Assembly: GCF_003285015.1 (NCBI RefSeq)
Contig: NZ_QMFB01000008.1
Coordinates: forward strand, 124,001 to 188,000
Source of the DNA: Paenibacillus contaminans
GTDB taxonomy: Bacteria > Bacillota > Bacilli > Paenibacillales > NBRC-103111
Direction: 5' to 3'
DNA: 64,000 bases
Below are positions 9,055-18,262 of this stretch, one piece after another; position 1 is the stretch's first letter; each line of letters begins with the position of its first letter. Made by a program: the position numbers and the translations under genes. The notes beneath the pieces were generated by a model. That model had not been told where the DNA came from. It ran no database searches and saw nothing but the letters and a program-made list of their open reading frames with translations.

Positions 9055-9930
9055 ATGGAAGCAGTGATACGCAGCGGAGGCGGCGCAGGCGGGACTTCCA
9101 AGAAAAATCCGGGTGTGCTGCTGCGCAGAGGGATTTTATACGCGGTGTTGATCATCGTGTCGCTATCGATGGTCGTGCCGTTCATATGGATGCTGTCGGC
9201 ATCGCTTAAATCCGAAGGGGAAATATTCGGGTTCCCGATCCAGTGGATTCCGAGCACGATATATTGGGATAACTACGTGAAAGTTTGGACGCAGGTGCCG
9301 TTCCTGACTTATTACTTAAATACGATTAAAATCGCTGTGATTACGACATGCCTGCAGGTCGTTACCTGCTCGATGGCTGCCTATGCTTTCGCAAAGGTGC
9401 GCTTCCCCGAGCGTGACAAGCTGTTCGTCGTATATTTGGCGACGATGATGATTCCGTTTCAGGTTATGATGATTCCGCAGTTTCTCCTTATGAAGGAGTT
9501 CGGCTTGATCAACTCGCACTGGTCGCTTATTTTGCTCGGCGCGTTCAGTCCGTTCGGCGTGTTTCTGTTCCGTCAGTTCTACATGTCGATACCCGAGGAG
9601 CTTTCGGAGGCGGCGAGGATCGACGGCCTGAGCGAATTCGGCATTTACTTGCGTATCCTTATGCCGCTCATGCGGCCGGCAATCGCGAGTCTCGTTATTT
9701 TCACGTTCATGCACTCATGGAACGATTTTCTCGGACCGCTCATTTATTTGAACTCGGACAAGCTGTTCACGCTGCAGCTCGGCATGCAGCATTTCCAATC
9801 GGAGTACGGGACGGAGTATGCACTCTTGATGGGGGCTGCGGTATCGGCGATCGTTCCGACGCTGCTCGTTTATTTCGTCGCGCAGGATCATTTTATCGAG
9901 GGCATTTCGGCCGGCGCGGTGAAGGGATGA
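9055..9930 (+). CDS. Sugar ABC transporter permease, MalG type
   Basis: 291-residue permease with six helices and the EAA motif EAARIDGLSEFGIY. ATG at 9055 has GAGGTG nine bases upstream; GTG at 9043 is an in-frame alternative. It follows the MalF-type gene by 22 bases and precedes the sulfatase, keeping the same direction. Confidence 0.92.
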   Translation: MEAVIRSGGGAGGTSKKNPGVLLRRGILYAVLIIVSLSMVVPFIWMLSASLKSEGEIFGFPIQWIPSTIYWDNYVKVWTQVPFLTYYLNTIKIAVITTCLQVVTCSMAAYAFAKVRFPERDKLFVVYLATMMIPFQVMMIPQFLLMKEFGLINSHWSLILLGAFSPFGVFLFRQFYMSIPEELSEAARIDGLSEFGIYLRILMPLMRPAIASLVIFTFMHSWNDFLGPLIYLNSDKLFTLQLGMQHFQSEYGTEYALLMGAAVSAIVPTLLVYFVAQDHFIEGISAGAVKG

Positions 9931-10032
9931 TCGGTTAGGCTGCCGGCTGCCGAAAAGGCGAAACGATTCATGAGAGGAAAACGCGACGCTGCCCGTGCAG
10001 CCTGAAGCAGCCGACAACAGGAGGATATGTTC

Positions 10033-11466
10033 ATGACGCAAGCGGGCAATAGACCGAATATTTTATACGTATTCGCCGACCAGTGGCGGAGACAGGCGGT
10101 CGGCTTCCGCAAGGAAGATACGGTTTTAACGCCGAATATGGATCGTTTCGCTGCCGAAAGCTTAGCGTTCGACAATGCGCTGAGCTGTACGCCGCTCTGC
10201 TCGCCGCATCGCGCGGCGCTGCTGACCGGCAGGTATCCGCTGACGACCGGCGTATACACGAACTGCAAGCTGGGCACGGACGTCATGCTGCGCGAGGACG
10301 AAATCGGCATCGGCGACGTGCTGAAGCAAGCCGGATACGATACCGGCTATATCGGCAAGTGGCATCTCGATCTGCCGGAGCAAAACGTGACGCCGGAGCC
10401 GGAATCCGGCGCCCGCGAGTGGGATGCGTATACGCCGCCGGGACCGAAGCGGCACGGCTTCGACTTCTGGTATTCCTACGGCGCATACGATCATCATCTG
10501 GAGCCGCATTATTGGCGCGATTCTCCTGATAGGATCGACGTCAAGCAATGGTCGCCGGAGCACGAGACGGATGTGGCGGTCTCGTTTGTGGAATCGCGGG
10601 CAGAGCGCGGCACACAGGACAAGCCGTTCGCGCTGTTCCTCTCGTGGAACCCACCGCATAGTCCGTTCGAGCTGGTGCCGGATAAGTATCGGAAGCTTTA
10701 TGAAGGCGGAACGCTGCCGCTTCGGCCGAATGTGCGGCCCGAAACGCTGAAGGCGCATACGGGCGAGAAAGTGGAAGGCGGCGTCGACAATCTTCAGCAG
10801 TACATGCGCGATTATTATGCGGCCGTCACGGGAATCGACGAGCAGTTCGGCCGCCTGCTCGATACTCTTCGGAAGCAAGGCTTGGAGGAGAATACGATCG
10901 TCGTCCTGACGGCGGATCACGGAGAGCTGATGGGCGCGCACGGGCTGATGGCGAAGCATTCGTGGCATGAGGAATCGATCGGCATTCCGTTCCTCATCCG
11001 CTGGCCGGGGCGCATTGCCGCCGGAACTTGCGACGCGCTGCTGAACAGCGTCGATCATATGCCGACGCTGCTGGCGCTGGCGGGCTGCGAAATTCCGCAA
11101 GCGGCGGAAGGGACGGACCTGTCGCCGGCGATGCTTGGCGGCAGGGCTCTTGTAGTCGCCACCGCCTTTTTGTCGGCGTTCCCCGGCCGGCTTCCCGCGA
11201 TCCGCGAATTCGAAGCCGCCGGCCTCGACAACAAGCGGTACGGCTGGCGGGGCGTAAGGACGAAGCGGTACACGTACGTCGTCCACCTAGGCTATGCGCC
11301 GAACGATCCGGTCGAACGTTTGCTGTACGACCTCAAGGAGGATCCGTACCAGCTTGCTCCCGTGCACATTAACGATCCGAAAAGCCATGTAGTGGCTGAC
11401 TGGCTGGACGGGGAGCTGCGCTGCTGGCTTGCACGGACAAGCGATCCGTTTGCGATCGACGGGTAG
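10033..11466 (+). CDS. Type I sulfatase (formylglycine-dependent)
   Basis: 477-residue alkaline-phosphatase-superfamily sulfatase that would remove sulfate esters, probably from a glycan. The active-site motif is C56-S-P-H-R60, matching CxPxR, followed by AALLTGRYP. Metal-binding residues are visible in FADQWRR near the N-terminus and in LTADHGE. No signal peptide is seen, so desulfation is probably cytoplasmic, after import by the transporter encoded just upstream. ATG at 10033 is eight bases from AGGAGG; ATG at 10027 is too close. The cysteine must be matured to formylglycine, but no FGE or anSME gene is in the window. Confidence 0.9.
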   Translation: MTQAGNRPNILYVFADQWRRQAVGFRKEDTVLTPNMDRFAAESLAFDNALSCTPLCSPHRAALLTGRYPLTTGVYTNCKLGTDVMLREDEIGIGDVLKQAGYDTGYIGKWHLDLPEQNVTPEPESGAREWDAYTPPGPKRHGFDFWYSYGAYDHHLEPHYWRDSPDRIDVKQWSPEHETDVAVSFVESRAERGTQDKPFALFLSWNPPHSPFELVPDKYRKLYEGGTLPLRPNVRPETLKAHTGEKVEGGVDNLQQYMRDYYAAVTGIDEQFGRLLDTLRKQGLEENTIVVLTADHGELMGAHGLMAKHSWHEESIGIPFLIRWPGRIAAGTCDALLNSVDHMPTLLALAGCEIPQAAEGTDLSPAMLGGRALVVATAFLSAFPGRLPAIREFEAAGLDNKRYGWRGVRTKRYTYVVHLGYAPNDPVERLLYDLKEDPYQLAPVHINDPKSHVVADWLDGELRCWLARTSDPFAIDG

Positions 11467-11707
11467 CGCGGTCAGCGCTGGCGATGTGCTAGCGACGGGA
11501 TGAAGCCAGTCGCAGCCGATCGGCAGGAAGAGGAACTGAGAGCCGAGGCGCAATAGGCATGCGATCGTTCGGCTGAGCCGGCAAGCTGCGGGCCAGCGGG
11601 CCGGTGTATCTTTTCGCGTTAGACGGCTCGAGCGTTTTGTCACAGGGCTGCCCCGTTCGCATGCCGGGCGGAACCGGCAGACGGGCATTGCCCGATGGTT
11701 ATTTTTG

Positions 11708-11743
11708 GACATTTTCGCTATATGGCGAGAATGTCTTTTTTTT
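11708..11743 (+). terminator. Rho-independent terminator downstream of the sulfatase operon
   Basis: GACATTTTCGC and GCGAGAATGTC pair over 11 bases with one wobble, loop TATATG, then eight T residues. It lies 240 bases after the sulfatase stop. Confidence 0.85.
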
Positions 11744-11859
11744 GAAATATAGATCTTAAACTGCGGATTAAATAATGTGCCTGTTATTGAATCTAACGTT
11801 TGCAAGCAGCAAAAAATCTACAAGTTGTGAGTTAACCGTACGTTTAATGGGGAAAAATT

Positions 11860-12056
11860 CATTGTTAATGAGGCAAAGCTCACTATTCAATAGGTAAAAA
11901 GCTCGTTATCGGTTACTAGTGAGGAAAACGTTATTACTAATTTCCTTTTCCTCATTATTAGTTGCTTTTCCCTCATTATCACACCAGAATACGGGTTTTC
12001 GGCAAGAACTAGTGAAGCTAGCCTCATTATTAGTTGCCTTTTCCTCATTAGCTGCC
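11860..12056. repeat. AT-rich intergenic island of CCTCATTA repeats
   Basis: CCTCATTA occurs at 11950, 11971, 12022 and 12043, and in reverse near 11866. The 20-base word CCTCATTATTAGTTGC plus CTTT-type tail occurs at 11950 and 12022, 72 bases apart. No reading frame with a ribosome site crosses it. The rest of the gap to 12383 shows no convincing gene; I see no clear promoter or Zur box. Confidence 0.6.
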
Positions 12057-12383
12057 ACAAAGACGAACGTTTGGCGAGAAGCAGTTACGTCTGTCTAAAT
12101 AGTTATTGCCTTCCTCTTATCATTTCCGGCACGGATGAGGGGGGAGAATTTGATGCAGCGGCAATAAAACGCGATCCGGGCGGTTAGTGTAACGGAGAGA
12201 AATCATGGATAAAAAGGGGACAACATCCTGGGCGAAAAACGAATAAAAGTTGTTTTTCGGGTATTGTTTGACTGATAATGCTAGTAGGGAGCGTTATTTT
12301 GTCGCTTTTGGAAAACGTGCCGTGTACCGTACCTGAAAAAGCGGCGGCGTTACAAATACATTGCAGATGGGGGCATGGAACAT

Positions 12384-13535
12384 ATGAATAAGCCGGTTCC
12401 TTTGTTCGTATTATCGGGATTTCTCGGCAGCGGCAAGACGACGCTGCTTACGAGAGCGATCGATTATTATAAGGCGCAGGGAAAGCTTCCCGCCGTTATT
12501 ATGAACGAGCTTGGCGACGTCAATTTGGACGGGCTTTTGGTGGATGTGCAGGTGCCGATGACCGAAATACTGAGCGGATGCATCTGCTGCTCGGTTCGCG
12601 GCGACCTGGGGACGGCGATCATGAACTTGGTCGCGGAGCAGCGGCCGGACGTAATTTTCATCGAATCGACAGGCGTCGCGAATCCGATCGAAACGCTTGA
12701 AGGCGTAACGGAGGCTTCGCTGCTCGCCCGCGTTGAAATGAAAGGCGTCGTTACCGTCGTCGACTGCCGGCATCTGCTCGAGCTAAGCCGCGGAGGAGCG
12801 GGCAAAACCTTCCGGCTCATGCAGGATCAGATCCGCTGCGCATCGGTGTTGCTGCTGAACAAAACGGATCTCGTTACGCAGGACGAGCTGGCGGAGCTCG
12901 AACGGCTGATTCGCAGCTGGAACGAGTACGCCGAGATTGTACGTACGGTAAAATGCGAAGCGGATATGCGCCTTTTCGACGAAGCGGAGCATGCGGAGGG
13001 CCCGTTTAGCGGCATGGCGGCGCTTCATGATGACGACCATGTCTGCACAGGCGATTGCGATCATGCTTCACATGGCGGAGCGCATGACCACGAGCATGGC
13101 GAAGCGCATGACCACGAGCATGTCGGAGCGCACGACCACGAGCATGGCGAAACGAATGACCACGAGCATGGCGAAGCGCACGACCACGCGCACGGCGAAG
13201 CACACATGCATAGCGATGCTCACGCCGACTCGGCACACGCAGATCGCCATCATCACACGCACGATCATGTTATGGTTTATACGCATTACTTGGCTGGGCC
13301 GATCGACAGCGAGAAATTCGAGCGGTTCATCGCCGGGCTGCCGGCTAGCGTTTACCGCGGTAAGGGTGTACTGACGTTCGCCGATACAGGAAACAGCCGT
13401 TTCTTGTTTCAATACGCATACCGGGAAGCCGATTTTATGAAAATTACGCCTCAGGGTGACGTTCAAGATGTTGTCGTGCTGATCGGAGAACATATGCCGA
13501 AGGAGCAGCTACGCAAAGCATTGGAGGCTTTATAA
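12384..13535 (+). CDS. CobW/COG0523-family GTPase, putative zinc metallochaperone
   Basis: 383 residues. Walker A GFLGSGKTT near the N-terminus, the family hallmark GCICCS, Walker B-like IFIESTG and the guanine-specificity motif NKTDL identify a COG0523 G3E GTPase. A central His/Asp-rich insertion (13080-13270) with HDHEHGE octapeptides is typical of zinc-handling members (YciC/ZagA type). The C-terminal CobW_C domain follows. ATG at 12384 is preferred over 12375 because the GGGGG site is then nine bases away. It likely delivers zinc to client proteins under shortage. Confidence 0.88.
   Translation: MNKPVPLFVLSGFLGSGKTTLLTRAIDYYKAQGKLPAVIMNELGDVNLDGLLVDVQVPMTEILSGCICCSVRGDLGTAIMNLVAEQRPDVIFIESTGVANPIETLEGVTEASLLARVEMKGVVTVVDCRHLLELSRGGAGKTFRLMQDQIRCASVLLLNKTDLVTQDELAELERLIRSWNEYAEIVRTVKCEADMRLFDEAEHAEGPFSGMAALHDDDHVCTGDCDHASHGGAHDHEHGEAHDHEHVGAHDHEHGETNDHEHGEAHDHAHGEAHMHSDAHADSAHADRHHHTHDHVMVYTHYLAGPIDSEKFERFIAGLPASVYRGKGVLTFADTGNSRFLFQYAYREADFMKITPQGDVQDVVVLIGEHMPKEQLRKALEAL
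13080..13200 (+). repeat. Five 24-bp tandem repeats coding for a His-rich metal-binding segment
   Basis: Period 24 bases, encoding AHDHEHGE, AHDHEHVG, AHDHEHGE, TNDHEHGE and AHDHAHGE, followed by further His residues. In frame, within the CobW-type gene; copy number is likely to vary between strains. Confidence 0.9.
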
Positions 13536-13785
13536 AACGCTATCCGGCATGAGGGTGACCGTCGTCATCCGATTCGGCGCCGCGCCGGATGCAGCCTGCG
13601 GTACGGAATTGATGCATCCGCCGATCTTTTTTCCTTTTTTTGTCGATATGCGGTTCCCAAGCATTGAAAGATGTGGTAATATGAATGGGAACATTTGTTC
13701 TGTTTTTGAAGTGAATGGAACGACCGATTATTCGGCGCAAGATAGATATGGTTGACAAAAAAAGGACGGAAGAGGGTGCAGGCGC

Positions 13786-14589
13786 ATGACTACCGGTCTG
13801 TATACGGAGATAGACGAGGTGATCGATTATATTCATCGGCATATTTTTGATCCGCTCCCGCTTTCCCGGCTGGCCGGTCATGTTTCTTACAGCCCTTACC
13901 ATTTTACGCGTATTTTTAAAGAAAGAATGGGGCTGTCGCCTCTATATTACGTTTCCGCGCTCCGGTTGCAGAAGGCGAAGGATTTGCTGCTGCAGACGAA
14001 TTTGAGCATTCGCGATATCGGATTGGAAATCGGGCAGCAAAGTCTCGGAACCTTCACTACCCGATTTACCGAACGGGTCGGCGTAACGCCGTCGCAATTT
14101 CGCAACTCGAAGCATCAAGCCGATCATCTGTTTCGGTCGCTGCAGCAGCTTAATGACTGGCGTACGCCGCATATCGTTTCTTCACAGCAGCATGCCAGTA
14201 TTAGGGGAACCGTACAAGCGACGCATCCGTTCAACGGTATTATATTGATCGGCTTGTTCGCCAAACCGATTCCGGAAGGAATGCCTATTCATGGGACGCT
14301 GATTTCCGGTTTGGGGGATTTCAGTTTTACTGGCGTCAAACCCGGCACCTACTACTTAATGGCTACGTCGGTAGCATGGGGAATGCAGGCGATGGACTTT
14401 CTGCTTCCGAATACAACCTTGCGCACCAGATCGAAGGAGCCCATTATCGTAAAGCCTTATACGCCGGTTCCGCATCAGCAGGTTATGCTTTACCCGCCCA
14501 GCGCGGACGATCCTCCCATTCTGATTTCCCTTCCCGCGTTGATGAATAACTTCCTCAACCGGGTCAGCCCCATGACCGGCAAGCGATAA
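13786..14589 (+). CDS. AraC-family regulator with N-terminal DNA-binding domain
   Basis: 267 residues. The two AraC helix-turn-helix motifs are at the N-terminus (about 10-105), including LSRLAGHVSYSPYHFTRIFK and a second motif ending GVTPSQFR. The C-terminal 150 residues are predicted beta-rich and not recognised; they may bind the effector. GGAAGAGGG precedes the start. The domain order is reversed compared with AraC itself but common in Bacilli. The target is unknown; DoxX gene downstream is the nearest candidate. Confidence 0.88.
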   Translation: MTTGLYTEIDEVIDYIHRHIFDPLPLSRLAGHVSYSPYHFTRIFKERMGLSPLYYVSALRLQKAKDLLLQTNLSIRDIGLEIGQQSLGTFTTRFTERVGVTPSQFRNSKHQADHLFRSLQQLNDWRTPHIVSSQQHASIRGTVQATHPFNGIILIGLFAKPIPEGMPIHGTLISGLGDFSFTGVKPGTYYLMATSVAWGMQAMDFLLPNTTLRTRSKEPIIVKPYTPVPHQQVMLYPPSADDPPILISLPALMNNFLNRVSPMTGKR

Positions 14590-14609
14590 GAAAAACGCTG
14601 CAAGTTTGG

Positions 14610-14637
14610 CTGCCGTACGTACTACGGCGGTCTTTTT
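14610..14637 (+). terminator. Terminator after the AraC-family gene
   Basis: CTGCCGTA/TACGGCGG stem with loop CGTAC, followed by TCTTTTTT, 20 bases after the stop. Confidence 0.8.
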
Positions 14638-14681
14638 TGCGTTTGCGGACTTGTTTCGCCGATGAGCCAGCTCAAGAGTCG

Positions 14682-14714
14682 GCGTCTGATTCCATTAATA
14701 ATGGAATCAGACGC
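14682..14714. promoter_or_regulatory. Perfect 33-base palindrome upstream of the DoxX gene
   Basis: Two perfect 16-base arms (left arm GCGTCTGATTCCATTA) around a single central A. No T tract follows, so it is not a simple terminator. It could be an operator or a very stable RNA hairpin; 190 bases separate it from the DoxX start. Confidence 0.6.
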
Positions 14715-14904
14715 TCCGAACCCGTTCTCCACCCGGATTACTGTAAAAACGCTGACAAGTTAATCCGATCATCAGCCGACTCGATCCCGGCAACAAATAT
14801 TTGAATCGGCGTCCATGAAGTGACTTATGTCACAACGGCCGGATTCGATACGCAGTATGATGAAGGCGTAAGGAAGACATTGGCAAACAAGGAGCGTGGC
14901 CTTT

Positions 14905-15426
14905 ATGGTAATGAAATGGATCCGCGAAAATGTGTACGCATCGGCAATATTAGCAATAGTCAGACTGTATCTCGGCTGGAAGTGGCTGGATGCGGGTTGG
15001 CACAAAATAACGGGCGACGGGTTTGACGCTTCGGGATTTTTGAAGAAAGCGATCGAGAAGCCGCTTACCGATAGCGGTACGAAGGAACTGCTGTACCCGA
15101 ACTTTACCAATTTTATCGACAGCTTCGCATTGCCGAACGTAAAATTGATCAACGTGCTCATCCCATGGGGAGAATTTTTGATCGGGCTAGGCTTGATCCT
15201 TGGCGTATTTACGACTGCGGCGGCATTTTTCGGATTGATGCTCAACTTCATGTTTATGTTTTCCGGTACGGTTTCGACGAATCCGTGGCTTACGCTTTTC
15301 GGCTTCATCATATTGATAGCCGGCGCGAATGCAGGACGTTTCGGCGGCGACCGCTTCGTACTCCCCTATGTACGCAAATGGCTGAAGCTTGACCGGATCG
15401 GTGCAGGAACCGATTTAAAAGGCTAA
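14905..15426 (+). CDS. DoxX-family membrane protein
   Basis: 173 residues with four membrane helices; the conserved region VRLYLGWKWLDAGWHKI and the loop GANAGRFGGDRF are typical of DoxX/TQO small-subunit-like proteins. ATG at 14905 has AAGGAG ten bases upstream; GTG at 14896 is too close to it. The family is linked to thiosulfate:quinone or redox reactions at the membrane in some bacteria, but function in Bacilli is not established. Confidence 0.85.
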   Translation: MVMKWIRENVYASAILAIVRLYLGWKWLDAGWHKITGDGFDASGFLKKAIEKPLTDSGTKELLYPNFTNFIDSFALPNVKLINVLIPWGEFLIGLGLILGVFTTAAAFFGLMLNFMFMFSGTVSTNPWLTLFGFIILIAGANAGRFGGDRFVLPYVRKWLKLDRIGAGTDLKG

Positions 15427-15486
15427 TGGACACGATTCATTACGCGAAGAAAGTATTTATAAGATTCCATTCCTTTTGCAAACAAT

Positions 15487-15530
15487 GAAAAGCCCCATCG
15501 CTGCCACAAGAATGCGGAGAGGGGCTTTTC
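15487..15530. terminator. Bidirectional terminator-like hairpin after DoxX
   Basis: GAAAAGCCCC and GGGGCTTTTC pair perfectly over ten bases, with T residues on the plus side and A residues on the other. Confidence 0.8.
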
Positions 15531-15600
15531 CTTTTGGCCTTGCGCGAAGCGATGCTCCGGTAGCAACGTGATGTTCAGTCGGCGGGCCGCATGCTTCGGA

Positions 15601-15640
15601 AAAATAAACCGTCCGGTTTGCGTCCCGGACGGTTTATTTT
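15601..15640. terminator. Bidirectional terminator between convergent genes
   Basis: Perfect 16-bp stem with arms 15601-15616 (AAAATAAACCGTCCGG) and 15625-15640, loop of eight. A and T ends on both sides suit termination of DoxX on plus and the ABC-2 permease on minus strand. Confidence 0.85.
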
Positions 15641-15675
15641 GGCCTGATATTTCATCGGTAAGCGCGTCGGTCCAT

Positions 15676-15738
15676 AGCTTATGCTTACGAAGTCGCTTTC
15701 TTCGAAAGCGTTTAGGACGGCGAAGCCGTTTATCCTTG
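15676..15738. repeat. 63-bp dispersed repeat, copy 1
   Basis: Matches 58399-58461 at 62 of 63 positions. It contains the hairpin CGCTTTC/GAAAGCG and ends GCCGTTTATCCTTG. Its right end overlaps the 3' end of the ABC-2 permease gene and supplies that gene's TAA stop. Confidence 0.9.
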
Positions 15739-16884
15739 TGTCGCCGTTTGGATAAATTTTTTGAAGCGGAGGCTGGCGATGGCAAGACCAAGCAGACCGT
15801 AGCCGATCAACACGGCAATAGTAGGCAGGATGTCGGTCAGCTGAGCGCCGCGGACCATGATGTCCTGGAAGGAATGCTGCGCCCAGTATTGAGGCGTAAT
15901 TTTACCGATGATTTGCATAAAGTCGGGCATGAAATCGTACGGAAACCATAATCCGCCGAGTACGGCGCCGCCCATCGTCAATATTTGCGTGAAGCCAAGG
16001 CCCTGGTTCTCGCTCTTGACGAGCATGGTCAGCATAAGGCCGATGCCGGTTGCGCAAATGGCGAGGCATAAGACGACGGCTGCGATCGATGCGATGTCGC
16101 CAAGCTCTACGCCATACACAAGCTTGCCGAAGCCCAAGAGGACGGTGCACTGAACGAGAACGACGATGATGTTCGGTACCCACATCCCGATCAAATAAGT
16201 TACCGGCTTCATCGGGGTGCTGCGCAAACGCGCAACCATGCCGGATTCGCGGTCTTTAATGAAATTGCGAACCATTGTAATGATGATGAAGAAGACGAAC
16301 ATGACGGTGTAGCCGGGAATATATTGCGTCAGCGCGCTTACCTGCGCCGCATTTTCCTTCACTTCGTTGATGACGATCGGCGGCTGCATCGCTTCTTTAA
16401 CCTGCGTATCGTTCATGCCGACCGATTTCAGAACGCCCTGCAGCTTGACCTCGCCGGATTTGCCGGCAAAACTGTCGAGCAGCGCGCGAATCGGAGCCAC
16501 GGCGGTATCTGCCGTCGAATCGCGGTACAGATCGAATGCGGCTTGCCGCCCGCCGCCCGCTTGCATGTTTTCGCCGAAGCCTTTCGGGAAGACGAGCAGG
16601 GAAGTCATTTTTCCGGATTTGATTTTGTCTAGCTGATCGTCCAGGGAAAGCGTAGTATCGGTTTTCATTTCAAAGCCTTTGATTTCAGATAGCTGAGCGA
16701 TCATTTGCTGCGATTGCTGCGATTGATCGGCGTCGTAATATTGGATCGTGAACGTGTCTTTGGCGTTGTTGAAGATGGAGGAAAACAGGACGATGAACAT
16801 GATCGGCAGTCCGATCAGCCAAAAAAACGTTCCTTTTTCCTTCAGCAATACCTTTAATTCCTTGCGGATGATTGTGGATATCAT
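15730..16884 (-). CDS. ABC-2 type transporter permease
   Basis: 384 residues: one N-terminal helix, a large extracytoplasmic domain (about 40-215) and five C-terminal helices, the ABC2_membrane_3/YhgE-NatB-like layout. The second ATG (16884) is ten bases from GAGGAG; the first (16893) is one base away. The ATPase gene lies 20-30 bases upstream, so the pair makes a drug, peptide or sodium exporter. The last codons and stop lie within a dispersed 63-bp repeat. Confidence 0.9.
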   Translation of the reverse strand: MISTIIRKELKVLLKEKGTFFWLIGLPIMFIVLFSSIFNNAKDTFTIQYYDADQSQQSQQMIAQLSEIKGFEMKTDTTLSLDDQLDKIKSGKMTSLLVFPKGFGENMQAGGGRQAAFDLYRDSTADTAVAPIRALLDSFAGKSGEVKLQGVLKSVGMNDTQVKEAMQPPIVINEVKENAAQVSALTQYIPGYTVMFVFFIIITMVRNFIKDRESGMVARLRSTPMKPVTYLIGMWVPNIIVVLVQCTVLLGFGKLVYGVELGDIASIAAVVLCLAICATGIGLMLTMLVKSENQGLGFTQILTMGGAVLGGLWFPYDFMPDFMQIIGKITPQYWAQHSFQDIMVRGAQLTDILPTIAVLIGYGLLGLAIASLRFKKFIQTATQG

Positions 16885-16913
16885 GGGATTCATTCTCCTC
16901 TATGGTTAATGGA

Positions 16914-17834
16914 CTAGTCGCGAAGCGTCGTGCCCGTGAGCTTGAGAAACACGCTTTCCAAGGATGGCCGCATAATTTCCAGCGACTTGACCGGCAAACC
17001 TCGCTCCTCGAGAATTCTGCTTGCGCCGCCCATCGTCTCCAGTACGTTCGAGCACTCGAGCACCCAACCCTTGCCGTCGGCATATGCCTTGTTGACGCCT
17101 GGAAGAGCCGGAGCTTGCGTCAGTCCTTCGGCTTCCATATATATCGCCTGTGTCGCGTACGTTCCCAGCAGATGATCCAAGCTGCCTTGCACGATTACTT
17201 TGCCGTGGTCGATAATGGCGATATCGTCGCAGAGCGCTTCTACCTCTTCCATGTAATGAGTTGAATAAATCATCGATACGCCGGATGCTTTAAGCTCCCG
17301 TATCATTTGGAAAATGTGGTTCCGCGATTGCGGATCGATGCCGACGGTAGGCTCGTCGAGAATGACAAGCTTCGGTTTATGGAGCAGAGCCGCGGCAATA
17401 TTGATGCGACGTTTCATGCCGCCGGAGAAGGTGCTGATAGCATCGTCGCCGCGTTCGGACAGCCCGACCTGCTTCAACACCTCATCGATACGAGTTTTCA
17501 ACTCTTTGCCGCGGACGCCGTACAGTTCTCCGAAAAACGTCAAATTGTCGCGGGCGCTCAATTTTTCATACAGCGTAATATCTTGAGGCACGTAGCCGAC
17601 CTGCCGGCGAATGGCGTCCGCTTCTTTGCGGATATCTTTGCCGAAAACGGCGGCGGTTCCTTCGTTCGCTTCAATAATGCTCGTGATGATTTTCATCGTC
17701 GTCGATTTGCCGGCGCCGTTCGGACCCAGCAGGCCGAAGCAGCTCCCGGACTTTACCGAGAAGGTGACGTTCTCCAGCGCTATTTTATCCCCGTATCGTT
17801 TAACCAGTCGATTAACTTCAAGCACATTACTCAT
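16914..17834 (-). CDS. ABC transporter ATP-binding protein of the ABC-2 exporter
   Basis: 306 residues with Walker A GPNGAGKST, Q-loop YVPQD, signature FSGGMKRR, Walker B LVILDEPTVGID and switch His in STHYMEE. The C-terminal extension after about residue 220 is usual for DrrA/NatA-type ATPases. ATG at 17834 is nine bases from AGGAGG. It is first gene of a two-gene operon with the ABC-2 permease. Confidence 0.93.
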   Translation of the reverse strand: MSNVLEVNRLVKRYGDKIALENVTFSVKSGSCFGLLGPNGAGKSTTMKIITSIIEANEGTAAVFGKDIRKEADAIRRQVGYVPQDITLYEKLSARDNLTFFGELYGVRGKELKTRIDEVLKQVGLSERGDDAISTFSGGMKRRINIAAALLHKPKLVILDEPTVGIDPQSRNHIFQMIRELKASGVSMIYSTHYMEEVEALCDDIAIIDHGKVIVQGSLDHLLGTYATQAIYMEAEGLTQAPALPGVNKAYADGKGWVLECSNVLETMGGASRILEERGLPVKSLEIMRPSLESVFLKLTGTTLRD

Positions 17835-18136
17835 CAATAGATACCTCCTATGTGAAATACCCCCGGTCCGGCACCCGTTAACGGATATAACCGATCGGCT
17901 TGCGCGAGCCGGTGAGCTTTTGCTTCCAAGCTGCAGGATCGTTTGTTTTCCTATGTTCCAATCTTACCGCACGCCTTGGAATCGCAAAGGTAGAAATCGT
18001 CATAAGTTTCACATGACAAAAGTCATCCCGGCCGGTGCGGAATGCTGACCTCCGTCAGGAAAGGGCCGACGCCTCCATAATTGACGATTTCCCGGCGGAC
18101 CGCGGGACAGGAAGCGCGAAAACCCTCCAATGCATA
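17835..18136. other. Intergenic region without recognised gene
   Basis: About 300 bases upstream of the ABC-2 exporter genes. It must hold their promoter, but no convincing -35/-10 pair or reading frame with a ribosome site was seen. Confidence 0.4.
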
Positions 18137-18175
18137 AAAAGCAGAGCCTTTATCCTGACGGATAAAGGCCCTGCA
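18137..18175 (-). terminator. Terminator of the nitroreductase gene
   Basis: Minus-strand stem of 15 bases (GGCCTTTATCC/GGATAAAGGCT core, one G-U pair), loop GTCA, then TTTTT. Confidence 0.88.
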
Positions 18176-18262
18176 TATCGATCATCCTATTAGAGGTTAC
18201 CAAATTCACGACGATCTTCGAAGTTTATTACGATGCCGACAAGTCGGCTGAAACGCGCTCAA

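Noticed and set aside
13549-13755. 68-codon frame between the CobW-type and AraC-type genes
   Set aside because: No ribosome site, odd composition and no recognisable feature.
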